A stretch of 11,949 nt of DNA from a bacterium (GCA_040757115.1 JBFLYA010000062.1:1-11949); one strand, 5' to 3'; counted from the first letter of the stretch, positions 1 through 6,439 are shown. The notes: generated by a model from the sequence alone, not told the origin. Numbers and translations are program-made.

Positions 1-786
1 GCCCTTAAGAATGAGAGAGAGATAAGAATAGCCATACATGAGGGAGAGATTAAAGCAATACTTGAGTTAGCGAATATATCAAGCCCTGTTGTAGGAGATG
101 GAGCACCAGAACCTAAATATGACCTTAGTAAACTTAATGAATCAGATTGGCAGAAGTTAATAAATTCCTTTGGTAATTTACGGCAGTTAAATTATTCACC
201 AACACAAGTAGGAGTAAGTACAACAAGTTTTGATGCAGTAAAGAAGGTATGTAGTGATGTAGTAAATACACAACTGGAGGCATTAGAGATAATAAAAGAG
301 ACAGTTGAAAAAGTGGGAGAACCTTTTAGAGATGCTAATCTTAATATTCCCTCAGAAGCAGGACAAGAAATAGTAGTGGATGCTGTTGTAAGGGCATTAT
401 GGGAAAAAGGTTATGCCTTTCTTGCAAGTAGCATTACTGCTCCATCTCTATTTGGTGCTACTGGCGCCTTTGACCCCAAAAACTTAGGTGACCCGACGGA
501 TGTGGCAAGACTGCTGTGGAAACAAGGTGAAGAGTTTATAGAGGAGAAGAAAGGAGAAATTTGGCAAATAAATTCTAATCTAAATCCTAATTGGACTTTT
601 GAGGCTAAAAAAGACGCTTCTCAAAGACTTGAAATTAGTGTAAATCAGGCTATAGAAGATTATCTTACGAGTATTAAATATGCTAATGATTACAAGGTAA
701 GACTTGTTTTCCCAGATGTTAAGTTTGACTTTGAGAAATATATGAGAGGAGACTATTGGGTAGAAAAAGTTGTCCCTAAACAGTAA
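1..786 (+). CDS. unrecognised protein, C-terminal part (5' end outside window)
   Basis: The reading frame is open from base 1 to the TAA at 784-786, so this is the last 261 residues of a longer protein. A GTG at 313 is inside the frame, has no Shine-Dalgarno site and is not the true start. I do not recognise a family. The visible part is mostly charged and helical in character, with no membrane segment and few Cys. Residues 96-140, around the motif GEPFRDANLNIP, match a segment in the gene ending at 4977; the DNA is identical over 72 bp (286-357 and 4810-4881) and similar for about 60 bp more. After that segment this protein has about 120 residues of its own, containing NPNWTFEAKKDASQRLEISV and ending VVPKQ. 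The two genes are therefore paralogues with a shared module and different tails. The next gene starts 21 bases downstream behind its own ribosome binding site, so the two may be co-transcribed. The frame is certain; the function is unknown. Confidence 0.8.
   Translation, partial: ALKNEREIRIAIHEGEIKAILELANISSPVVGDGAPEPKYDLSKLNESDWQKLINSFGNLRQLNYSPTQVGVSTTSFDAVKKVCSDVVNTQLEALEIIKETVEKVGEPFRDANLNIPSEAGQEIVVDAVVRALWEKGYAFLASSITAPSLFGATGAFDPKNLGDPTDVARLLWKQGEEFIEEKKGEIWQINSNLNPNWTFEAKKDASQRLEISVNQAIEDYLTSIKYANDYKVRLVFPDVKFDFEKYMRGDYWVEKVVPKQ
286..357 (+). repeat. 72-bp direct repeat, copy 1 (coding)
   Basis: Bases 286-357 are identical to 4810-4881. Similarity continues at a lower level to about 420 (4945 in the second copy). 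Both copies are read in the same relative frame, giving IIKETVEKVGEPFRDANL, so the match reflects a duplicated protein module rather than intergenic DNA. The sharp drop from 100% identity to about three quarters suggests recent gene conversion or strong selection over the first part. Confidence 0.9.
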
Positions 787-807
787 ATTTAAGGAGGTTT
801 TTTAACG

Positions 808-972
808 ATGAAACGATTACAACTCTTAATAAAAATATCCTTATTTCTTATCCTTGGCAGTACTCTCATTGGTTGTGAGGACACTTCTACTGATACTTTC
901 AATAAGATTGTTTTTGAAAGATATAAAAAACTTGGAGTTTCTGAAGCATTAAAGAAAGAAAAAAAACTTTAA
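808..972 (+). CDS. lipoprotein signal peptide and N-terminus of a frameshifted beta-propeller lipoprotein
   Basis: The ATG at 808 lies 11 bases after AAGGAGG (791-797). The 54-residue frame starts with MKRLQ and a hydrophobic stretch, and ends in the lipobox LIGC with the lipidated Cys at residue 23, a type II signal peptide. It stops at TAA 970-972 just after a run of eight A (959-966). The frame one base back is open across this point and runs on as TLTPERLDEI into the propeller protein that ends at 1976. The natural reading is one gene, 808-1976 (389 residues), with a -1 shift in the A run. The shift could be a real mutation, a homopolymer error in the assembly, or decoding by transcript slippage or ribosomal frameshifting. 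On its own this 54-residue product would be a truncated lipoprotein. Confidence 0.75.
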   Translation: MKRLQLLIKISLFLILGSTLIGCEDTSTDTFNKIVFERYKKLGVSEALKKEKKL

Positions 973-995
973 CTCCTGAAAGGTTAGATGAAATA

Positions 996-1976
996 TTGAA
1001 AACACTACCTTTCCACTCTCAGATAGTTATGATGAATGAAAATGGAAAAAATCAAAGGATAATAATAAAAGAGTTTGGAAAAGGGATAAGTTTAAGTTCT
1101 CCAGTTTGGTCTCCTGATGGGAAAAAAATTTTATTCTTAAAGGTTAATAATCTTCAAAAGAAATGGAGTTTGTGGATAATGGATGCAAAGGGAAGAGAAC
1201 AAATAGAGGTAGCAAAAGAAAATTTTATTATATCATCTCCTACTTGGCTCCCGACTGGAAATGAACTATCTGTTTCATCAAAATATAATGGATATTGGCA
1301 AATCTGGATAATGAATATTAATGAAAAAAAGTGGAAAAGGTTAACTGATACTCCTATTAATAAGATTGGGATGCAATACTCTCTTGATGGAAAGAAGATT
1401 TGTTTTATCTCTCAAGAAGATGGAAAGGGAGACATATTAGAAAAAATAGGAATGCCTCTCAAATATAGAAAATTTGATATTTATGTAATAGATGCTGATG
1501 GAAAGAATTTAAAGAAATTAACAAGTAATCCATCTAACGATGAAGAACCCTGTTGGTCACCCGATGGAGAAAAAATAGTTTACAGTTCCTTCTGTGATGG
1601 TAATTACGAAATTTTTGTTATAGATAAAGACGGTAATAATCTAAAGAGATTAACTTATAATTCTGTTAATGACTTTGTTCCTACATGGTCTCCAGATGGT
1701 AAAAAAATCGCATTTGTTTCCGATGGTATGCTTTATTTAATGGACCCTGATGGCAAAAACCAAGTGAAACTTACAGATAAAACCCAGTGTTATGCTGCTG
1801 ATGTTATTTGGTCCCCTGATAGTAAAAAGATTGCATTTATTGATGTAGGAAATGCTTCAAACAATTATAATACTGATATCTACATTATTGACATAAGTGG
1901 TAAAAACTTAAAGAATGTTACCAATACCCCTGATTGGTATGAATCAGGTCTTTCTTGGCGACCGATGGTTAAGTAA
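996..1976 (+). CDS. TolB-like PD40 beta-propeller protein (main part of the frameshifted gene 808-1976)
   Basis: This frame carries the propeller of the gene whose signal peptide is at 808-972. The first in-frame start codon is a TTG at 996, without a Shine-Dalgarno site, and the frame is open upstream to the A run, so 996 is probably not a real start. At least six PD40/WD40-like blades are visible by their W-x-PDGKKI-x-F strands: SPVWSPDGKKILF, SPTWLPTGNELSV, MQYSLDGKKICF, EPCWSPDGEKIVY, VPTWSPDGKKIAF and VIWSPDSKKIAF, then a final SWRP. Blades are separated by IWIMDA/IYVIDADGKNLKKLT repeats. These repeats are typical of the TolB C-terminal domain and related periplasmic propellers that bind proteins or ligands. 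No TolB N-terminal domain is present, so it should not be called TolB. With the signal peptide it would be an exported, membrane-anchored propeller. A weak hairpin follows, then a promoter for the next lipoprotein. Confidence 0.85.
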   Translation: MKTLPFHSQIVMMNENGKNQRIIIKEFGKGISLSSPVWSPDGKKILFLKVNNLQKKWSLWIMDAKGREQIEVAKENFIISSPTWLPTGNELSVSSKYNGYWQIWIMNINEKKWKRLTDTPINKIGMQYSLDGKKICFISQEDGKGDILEKIGMPLKYRKFDIYVIDADGKNLKKLTSNPSNDEEPCWSPDGEKIVYSSFCDGNYEIFVIDKDGNNLKRLTYNSVNDFVPTWSPDGKKIAFVSDGMLYLMDPDGKNQVKLTDKTQCYAADVIWSPDSKKIAFIDVGNASNNYNTDIYIIDISGKNLKNVTNTPDWYESGLSWRPMVK

Positions 1977-1977
1977 A

Positions 1978-2020
1978 AAGTGGTAAAAATCCCACCTGTT
2001 TTTAGGTAATTTTCCCACTT
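1978..2020 (+). terminator. imperfect hairpin after the propeller gene, possible weak terminator
   Basis: AAGTGG (1978-1983) pairs with CCACTT (2015-2020). Inside, AAAA pairs with TTTT and ACCT with AGGT around a T-rich loop. The hairpin begins one base after the stop codon. It is followed only by a pyrimidine patch (CTTCTTTG) and not a proper T run, so termination would be weak at best. A promoter follows at once, which fits a transcription unit boundary. Confidence 0.35.
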
Positions 2021-2036
2021 CTTTGTAAAAAAATTA

Positions 2037-2066
2037 TTGACAAATAAACCTAATGTGTGGTAATAT
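2037..2066 (+). promoter_or_regulatory. sigma70-type promoter for the lipoprotein gene at 2195
   Basis: A perfect -35 box TTGACA (2037-2042) is followed after 18 bases by TAATAT (2061-2066). It sits after the hairpin closing the previous gene and about 130 bases before the start at 2195, leaving an untranslated leader of about 120 bases. I saw no known riboswitch fold in the leader. Confidence 0.55.
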
Positions 2067-2194
2067 TATTCATCATTTAAGTTAAAAGCAGGAGATGGAA
2101 AGATAAGAATAAGTGGAGATTACTATATAACGGCTTTCAAATAAATTTAGGCCACCAGTATAAATAGTAAGGGAAAAAGGAGGTGATTTAGAAA

Positions 2195-3211
2195 ATGAAG
2201 AAGGTTATTATTTACTGGATGTTTGTTGTAATTCTTTGTGGTTGTGCTACAACAGGAACAAATGCGGCCAAACCTGATAGCAAATCGGGGATAAATGTTA
2301 CTTCGACACCACCAGAATGTGGAGTAATTTTGTGTCAGGGGGATAGGAAAACTTTCTTGGGAACTACACCTTTAACTTTTAATCCCTCTATTTTTCTCAA
2401 GTCAGGTGAATTAGGATGGATTATAGTTTCTCATCGGGGGTATAAATCTGCATCGGTTCCCATTGGGCAAGAGATGAAACCAATCGAGATTACTTTAGAT
2501 AGAAGGGAAGATACTTCCCTTGAAAGTGTTTCTCCAAAGCAAATTTCTATTTGTTTACTTCAAATTAGTGGATTTAGGGGTTCTAAAGCAGCGGAGCGCG
2601 ATGATATTGAGATTGAAAATAGCAGAAAACTTCTATTAAATTACTTTCAAGAAGGAACTTTTTCACAAAAATATAAATTAGAAATATCAGAAGGGTCGCG
2701 TGAAATTCCAATAGAAAAATGTGAGTTACTAATTTCACAATTTGATATAGCATTAAAAGGACTCCTTCCAGAAGCAATGCCTTACTACTCTCGCCTTCCT
2801 GCTATTAAGGATAAGGAATCTCTTACTATACTTGCTGAAATGAGTAAAGCACAAGAAAGTGATGCAATTCTCTGTATTTATGGTGCAGCGTGTTTCAAAC
2901 CAGCTGGTCAGAAGTTTGGAGAGGCTTTAATGTGGGGATCTATGGTAACATTGGCAGTAGTGGCAGCTGGAGAAGGATATACAGTTACTCCTCAACCAGG
3001 TCAACGCTACTTCTGGGAAGGGACGACTGATAAAGCTATCCCAAAGGATAGAGATGGTATTGCTCTAACAGCTGTAATTGTCAGGCCTGAAAATGGGGAG
3101 ATACTTGCATTTGGGAAAGCATATCAACCAGGTAGATGTACTGACAAAAATGTTATCAAAGAAGTTACTGAAGATATTCTTCTGGTGATAAATCAAAATC
3201 TACTTAAATAA
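2195..3211 (+). CDS. lipoprotein with PEGA-like N-terminal domain
   Basis: The 338-residue product begins with a short type II signal peptide; lipobox ILCGC puts the lipidated Cys at residue 17. The start is fixed by a very strong Shine-Dalgarno site, AAGGAGGTGAT (2177-2187), eight bases before the ATG. Residues about 33-105 (INVTSTPPECGVILCQG, LGTTPLTF, GWIIVSHRGYKSASVPI) have the layout of a PEGA domain, a small beta-sandwich common in surface lipoproteins: beta strand, 'S-x-P-x-x-a-x-V', 'G-x-T-P', then 'v-s-x-x-G-Y'. The remainder, about 230 residues, is not recognised. It has a Gly/Ala-rich hydrophobic stretch near residues 245-260 (LMWGSMVTLAVVAAGEGY), and a C-terminal strand-helix pattern (ALTAVIVRPENGEILAFGKAY, then EDILLVINQNLL) that recalls CsgG/LpoB-like lipoproteins, an uncertain resemblance. 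It probably acts at the periplasmic face of a membrane. Confidence 0.85.
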   Translation: MKKVIIYWMFVVILCGCATTGTNAAKPDSKSGINVTSTPPECGVILCQGDRKTFLGTTPLTFNPSIFLKSGELGWIIVSHRGYKSASVPIGQEMKPIEITLDRREDTSLESVSPKQISICLLQISGFRGSKAAERDDIEIENSRKLLLNYFQEGTFSQKYKLEISEGSREIPIEKCELLISQFDIALKGLLPEAMPYYSRLPAIKDKESLTILAEMSKAQESDAILCIYGAACFKPAGQKFGEALMWGSMVTLAVVAAGEGYTVTPQPGQRYFWEGTTDKAIPKDRDGIALTAVIVRPENGEILAFGKAYQPGRCTDKNVIKEVTEDILLVINQNLLK

Positions 3212-3249
3212 TCAGAAGAGTATATAGATAAATCCAAAAATTAAAAGAC

Positions 3250-3372
3250 TTCTGCAAAACAGGCTGATTTGTCATTGCGAGCGATAGCGAAGCAATCTCA
3301 ACCCGTTGCAAATAAAGAGATTGCTTCGTCGCTGTGCTCCTCGCAATGACAGATTCCAGGCATTTTGCAGAA
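3250..3372. repeat. 123-bp palindromic MITE-like element
   Basis: The ends are perfect inverted repeats: TTCTGCAAAA (3250-3259) and TTTTGCAGAA (3363-3372). A second, longer pair lies inside: GTCATTGCGAGCG (3271-3283) against CGCAATGAC, and AGCAATCTC against GAGATTGCTT, around a short loop near 3301-3316. The arms can fold almost end to end. The core GTCATTGCGAG / CGAAGCAATCT is a dispersed palindrome I know from many bacterial genomes. It lies between two lipoprotein genes and carries no coding sequence. A loose copy of one end occurs at 5269-5283. Confidence 0.85.
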
Positions 3373-3405
3373 CTCTAAAAAATTAACTATAAGGAGGAGA
3401 AAAAA

Positions 3406-4071
3406 ATGAGAAAAGGAAATAAAAAGACACTGGTTAGTTTATTAGTTATACCACTATTATTCTTGTATGGTTGTGCTACGGTTCCAGTAATACCCCCTAT
3501 GGCACTTGACCAGTCATATTTCCAAAAGACTCAAATACTTTTGATTAATTGTCAGGCATCAGAGTATGGTGGATTTCATACAGATGCACAAGGTGGAATA
3601 GTTGGTATGGTGGCTGATGCTACTCGAGCACAAAAATTGAAGGAGGCAATTAAACCAATAAATGCTACCTACATAAGGCACAAAGTTGTAAGTGATGTTA
3701 AAACTACTCTTGAACCTGTATTTGATAATATCAAATTAGCAGAGGGTACTACTAATCTCACTTTACAACCAGGAGAGCTTCTCTTAATTGTAAATGTTTC
3801 AGAATGGAAAATTAATCTTTCAACAGGTGCTTTTGGTCTGAAATTTGGTAATTACACAACCATGATGAAAGGAAAAGCTCAAATTACTAACGAAAAAGGA
3901 GAAGTAGTATTTCGAACAACTTTTGAGGTTAATACTGTACTTGGCGATACATTAGAAGGGTTAATTAAGGATGATGGTAAAGTAATTAAAGAGGCGATTA
4001 ATGAGAATATCAACAAGATAATATCAGCCGTTACAGGAGCATTGAAAAGTACTGCACCTACTGAATTGTAG
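3406..4071 (+). CDS. predicted lipoprotein of unknown function
   Basis: The product has 221 residues. AAGGAGG (3391-3397) sits eight bases before the ATG. A basic N-terminus (MRKGNKK) and a hydrophobic segment end in the lipobox LYGC, lipidating Cys23; Ala follows, so by the enterobacterial rule it is not retained in the inner membrane. The mature part alternates beta strands (TQILLINCQAS, GELLLIVNVSEWKI, NYTTMMKGKAQITNEKGEVVF) with helices and ends in an amphipathic helix (INENINKIISAVTGALK). This alternation, with a strand pair near the end, resembles small envelope lipoproteins such as the CsgG/LpoB or DUF799 type, but I cannot assign a family. It is the second intact lipoprotein in a row, suggesting an envelope-related cluster, although the palindromic element before it may separate transcription. 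Confidence 0.85.
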   Translation: MRKGNKKTLVSLLVIPLLFLYGCATVPVIPPMALDQSYFQKTQILLINCQASEYGGFHTDAQGGIVGMVADATRAQKLKEAIKPINATYIRHKVVSDVKTTLEPVFDNIKLAEGTTNLTLQPGELLLIVNVSEWKINLSTGAFGLKFGNYTTMMKGKAQITNEKGEVVFRTTFEVNTVLGDTLEGLIKDDGKVIKEAINENINKIISAVTGALKSTAPTEL

Positions 4072-4129
4072 AAAAAAGCAGAAGAGAAAAGATAAAGAGA
4101 GTACTTATAAAGCAAAATAGGGGTCTGGA

Positions 4130-4681
4130 GTGAATAGGTTTGTGGCGGCGGTGAGCTTTGCAGGGAATAATTTAGATAAACTGCCAACGGGTTTACTTAC
4201 TCCTTTCCAGATGGAATTTCTTGGCACAACTATTAAAAAGGTTGGTGACTACTACCAAAAAGGCGTGATGATTACTGGCAAAGAAAAGATATTTAGTGGT
4301 AAAGAGGTATCAGATGAAGAGCGGATAAGTTTAGCCGGGAATCTGTTAGGGGCGCATATCCAGAAAGCATTCGATAATGGTGTAGGAATAACCGATGCAG
4401 TAAGCAAAGGTCTGGCAGGATTTATTACTGATATGGTAGTAGATACCCCGAAAAATGTGGTTAAAGATGCATCTACGGTAACCAATTATGCCCTCCAGAC
4501 ATTAGCTAACCGGGCCATCAAGGCATATAGTTCGGTAGTTAAGACAGAGAGTGGTTATTATAGCGAGGTAGCAGGCAAGATTATTAAAGATGTAACCTTA
4601 CCTCTGGACATATTAGAAAAGGGGATGGGGTTAAGTGGATGGGTGACAGTGCCAAGAATCTCCTCTATCACCAGCTTTTAG
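4130..4681 (+). CDS. unrecognised protein, 5' half of a frameshifted gene
   Basis: The frame opens at GTG 4130, after a stop at 4118-4120, and runs 183 residues to TAG 4679-4681. No well-spaced Shine-Dalgarno site precedes it, and it begins mid-domain in style (FVAAVSFAGNNLDKLP), so the 5' end may be lost. The sequence is helical and Gly/Ala-rich, with VSKGLAGFITDMVVDTPKNV and YALQTLANRAIKAYSSV. I do not recognise a family. The true reading frame appears to change before its end: the last dozen codons (VTVPRISSITSF) look unlike the rest, while the frame one base back continues into the family module found also at 1-786. The shift must lie between 4588 and 4678. A heptamer A_AAG_GGG at 4618-4624 is phased exactly for a -1 slip. 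Joined, the two frames give 282 residues (4130-4977). Confidence 0.6.
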   Translation: MNRFVAAVSFAGNNLDKLPTGLLTPFQMEFLGTTIKKVGDYYQKGVMITGKEKIFSGKEVSDEERISLAGNLLGAHIQKAFDNGVGITDAVSKGLAGFITDMVVDTPKNVVKDASTVTNYALQTLANRAIKAYSSVVKTESGYYSEVAGKIIKDVTLPLDILEKGMGLSGWVTVPRISSITSF

Positions 4682-4977
4682 ATACATTTGGCAAAGAGCC
4701 ACAAATTACTAATCCGCAAATCCAAAATCCAGGCCAAAGCACAGAGACGTTCACTGGCGTAAATGAAGAAAACAATGAAAGATTCAAAGCAGACGCACAA
4801 AAGGTAATGGAGATAATAAAAGAGACAGTTGAAAAAGTGGGAGAACCTTTTAGAGATGCTAATCTTAATATTCCCTCAGAAACAGGCCAATCAATAGTAG
4901 TAGAAGCTGTTAAAAAGGCATTAGCGGAAGCAGGTTATTCCTTTCTTATACCTAGTGCTCTGTCGCTACTCAAGTGA
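4639..4977 (+). CDS. unrecognised protein, 3' half of a frameshifted gene carrying the module shared with 1-786
   Basis: This is the -1 frame continuation of the gene beginning at 4130. The ATG at 4639 has no ribosome binding site and is probably internal. A Pro/Asn/Gln-rich linker (KEPQITNPQIQNPGQ) is followed by the module VMEIIKETVEKVGEPFRDAN, whose DNA is identical for 72 bp (4810-4881) to the gene at the left edge of the window. Similarity ends near GYSFL; the protein then has only IPSALSLLK before the TGA at 4975-4977. Those last codons lie inside the left arm of a large inverted repeat (4952-5242). The left-edge paralogue has about 120 more residues at the corresponding place, so this copy may have been cut short by insertion of the repeat. 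Confidence 0.6.
   Translation: MGDSAKNLLYHQLLDTFGKEPQITNPQIQNPGQSTETFTGVNEENNERFKADAQKVMEIIKETVEKVGEPFRDANLNIPSETGQSIVVEAVKKALAEAGYSFLIPSALSLLK
4810..4881 (+). repeat. 72-bp direct repeat, copy 2 (coding)
   Basis: Identical to 286-357; see that entry. The repeat lies 4524 bases downstream of copy 1, in the same orientation. Recombination between the copies would delete the three lipoprotein genes between them. Confidence 0.9.
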
Positions 4978-5242
4978 TTGATTGGCCGTTGTCCCCCGCT
5001 GGCGGGAGTCTTATCGTTACCCACAAGTCCAAATATAGTTAATTGACAATTATCAATTAGCCATTATCAATTCACAATTAATATTTGATGTTGACAAAAT
5101 TAACAAATAATGGTCAATTGTTAATTGTAAATTGTCAATTGTTAATTATTGGGGGCTGCATTCTTCTATTTCAGATTTCATATTCCACCCCCTTAATCCC
5201 CCGCCAGCGGGGAACATCAATTGAGTAGCGACAGAGCACTAG
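4952..5242. repeat. 291-bp nested inverted repeat overlapping the end of the preceding gene
   Basis: The outer arms, 4952-4973 and 5221-5242, are perfect 22-base inverted repeats (CTAGTGCTCTG... against ...CAGAGCACTAG). Inside, a second pair carries CCCGCTGGCGGG (5008-5019 region) and CCCGCCAGCGGG (5201-5213 region). The centre (about 5036-5153) is a very AT-rich set of AATTGACAATT / CAATTGTTAATT units that also pair with each other. Nothing in the interior codes for protein. The left arm contains the last seven codons and the stop region of the gene ending at 4977. No clear target-site duplication is seen. Confidence 0.8.
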
Positions 5243-5459
5243 CATAAAGGTTAAAATAGTGTATAGGGTTCTGCAAAATAGGATCTGGGAGAGACAACAA
5301 ATAAATATTAAATATCAAATATCAAAATGCAAAATTATATCAATTTTAGTTAATTTCTGCCTCTTTAATAAGCCTTATATCTTAACGCCTATAGGTTAAC
5401 AACCCCCTAACCCCCTTTATTAAGGGGGAATATTTGCTTCTTATTCGTGTGCATTCGTG
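5243..5459. other. non-coding repeat-derived stretch
   Basis: No gene is visible. GTTCTGCAAAATAGG (5268-5282) resembles one end of the palindromic element at 3250-3372. ATCAAAATGCAAAA (5321-5334) recurs inverted at 5711-5724, bracketing the four-helix bundle remnant. GCCTCTTT (5359-5366) recurs inverted at 5465-5472. CCCCCTT TATT AAGGGGG (5411-5428) is a perfect 7-bp hairpin of the kind often dispersed in such genomes; it has no T run and is not a terminator. Confidence 0.6.
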
Positions 5460-5488
5460 TTGACAAAGAGGCAAAAACTTTATAGAAT
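5460..5488 (+). promoter_or_regulatory. good sigma70-type promoter before the four-helix bundle remnant
   Basis: TTGACA (5460-5465), 17 bases, TAGAAT (5483-5488). The match is close to consensus with ideal spacing. The first possible start codon of the remnant overlaps the -10 box, so the promoter cannot serve that start; it may belong to the repeat DNA or drive the DJ-1/PfpI gene at 5815. Confidence 0.4.
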
Positions 5489-5676
5489 TGATATTACATA
5501 TCAAATTTCAAAAAGAACTTCGAGAAAAGACTGTTAACGAAAGTAAGTTATGGCTTGCATTACTTTGTAATAGTAAACATGCTAAACCAGAGGAAGTAGC
5601 ATGGTTTCTCAAAGAGTTGGAGGAATTTGGTAATATCTTTGCTTCAAGTATTTTAACGCTGAAAGGAAAGAGATAA
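5488..5676 (+). pseudogene. remnant of a four-helix bundle (S23/IVS-like) protein
   Basis: The 62-residue frame has only a TTG start with no ribosome binding site. Its sequence (ELREKTVNESKLWLALLC, then PEEVAWFLKELEEFGNIFAS and SSILTLKGKR) fits the C-terminal two helices of the four-helix bundle family named for proteins encoded in 23S rRNA intervening sequences: the 'E-x-x-E-S-x-x-W-L-x-L-L' helix and the final 'E-x-x-x-I-x-x-S-I-x-T-x-K' helix. Full-length members have about 115-130 residues, and the N-terminal half with its S-x-x-I-x-x-N-I-x-E-A segment is absent upstream. The remnant is bracketed by ATCAAAATGCAAAA inverted repeats at 5321 and 5711. The family call is from remembered motifs. 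Confidence 0.5.
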
Positions 5677-5814
5677 TTTTACATTTTGATATGTAATTTT
5701 TATATTTGCTTTTTGCATTTTGATCTTTGAAGGAAATTCCTTTTGGACACCAAATCTGCATAGATTTCACTATTAGAGTTATTTTCAGACACCACCAAAA
5801 ATAAGGAGGTAAAA

Positions 5815-6324
5815 ATGTCAAAAAAAGTGGTAATGATAATTGCAGGGATAAATTTCCGTGATGAGGAATACAAGGTGCCAAGAGCGATTTTAGAAAAGGC
5901 AGGAGTAGAAATCAAGGTCGCTTCTTCAGTAACGAAGCCTTGCCGTGGAGTGTTAGGAATGACAGTCACGCCGGATATGCTTATTAGCGAAATTAATGTT
6001 GGAGATTACGAGGCGATAATATTTGTTGGAGGAGGTGGGTCATCTGAATACTGGAATAATGAAACCGCCTTATCTATCGCCAGAGAGTGTATTAAGTTAG
6101 ATAAGCTTTTATGTGCCATTTGTATTGCTCCGGTTACATTAGCTAATGCAGGAGTCCTGAACGGCAAAAAGGCAACCGTTTTTTCTTCAGAAATAGCCAG
6201 ATTAAAAAATAAAGGCGTCAATTACACCGGTAGAGATGTCGAAATTGATGGCAAAATTATCACGGCAAACGGTCCTGCCGCCGCAGGTAAATTTGGTGAA
6301 GCAATCGCTAAGGCTTTAGAGTAA
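5815..6324 (+). CDS. DJ-1/PfpI family protein
   Basis: The product has 169 residues, the usual length of single-domain family members. The start is set by AAGGAGG (5802-5808), six bases before the ATG. The Rossmann-like core is clear: VVMIIAGINFRDEEY with the conserved acidic pair E17/E18, IFVGGGGSSEYW, and the nucleophile elbow LLCAICIAP with Cys103 at the catalytic position; Cys100 lies just before it. The C-terminal part (GKIITANGPAAAGKFGEAIAKAL) matches the family end. Members include deglycases or hydratases acting on methylglyoxal adducts, cysteine peptidases and redox or chaperone proteins, and sequence alone does not choose among them. The third triad residue, often His, is not obvious: Ala follows the nucleophile dipeptide where PfpI has His, so peptidase activity is unlikely. 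It stands alone between repeat blocks and is probably cytoplasmic. Confidence 0.9.
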   Translation: MSKKVVMIIAGINFRDEEYKVPRAILEKAGVEIKVASSVTKPCRGVLGMTVTPDMLISEINVGDYEAIIFVGGGGSSEYWNNETALSIARECIKLDKLLCAICIAPVTLANAGVLNGKKATVFSSEIARLKNKGVNYTGRDVEIDGKIITANGPAAAGKFGEAIAKALE

Positions 6325-6329
6325 TGGTA

Positions 6330-6431
6330 ACCATTTAGGTAATCCTTTACCGCAGAAACGCAAGAGTTCACAGAGAGGAAAATATCTTTTTTTTTCGTGT
6401 TTTTCGCGTTTTTCGGCGTTTAAAAAGGCTT
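6330..6431. repeat. ~102-bp dispersed repeat, copy A
   Basis: The stretch begins six bases after the stop of the DJ-1/PfpI gene. It matches the reverse complement of 10493-10593 with about seven differences in 102 bases, including one indel in the T/A run. Core words are CCGCAGAAACGCAAGAGTTC, ACAGAGAGGAAAATATC and TTTTTCGCGTTTTTCGG. Related shorter pieces lie at 9247-9275 and 10328-10361. The CGCAGAG-type words are common in intergenic repeats of many bacteria. Confidence 0.85.
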
Positions 6432-6439
6432 AAAAATAG

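Noticed and set aside
313-315. GTG at 313 as start of the first gene
   Set aside because: The frame is open to base 1 and encodes protein-like sequence before it; no ribosome binding site precedes the GTG.
2583-2777. Hydrophobic 64-codon minus-strand frame
   Set aside because: It is antisense to the lipoprotein gene 2195-3211, which has an excellent start site; the hydrophobicity comes from the complement of charged codons.
5488-5490. Leaderless start at the TTG after the 5460 promoter
   Set aside because: The TTG overlaps the -10 box, so it lies upstream of any transcript start.
5609-5969. Two overlapping minus-strand frames around 5609-5969
   Set aside because: They are antisense to the strong DJ-1/PfpI gene and to repeat DNA, and have no ribosome binding sites.
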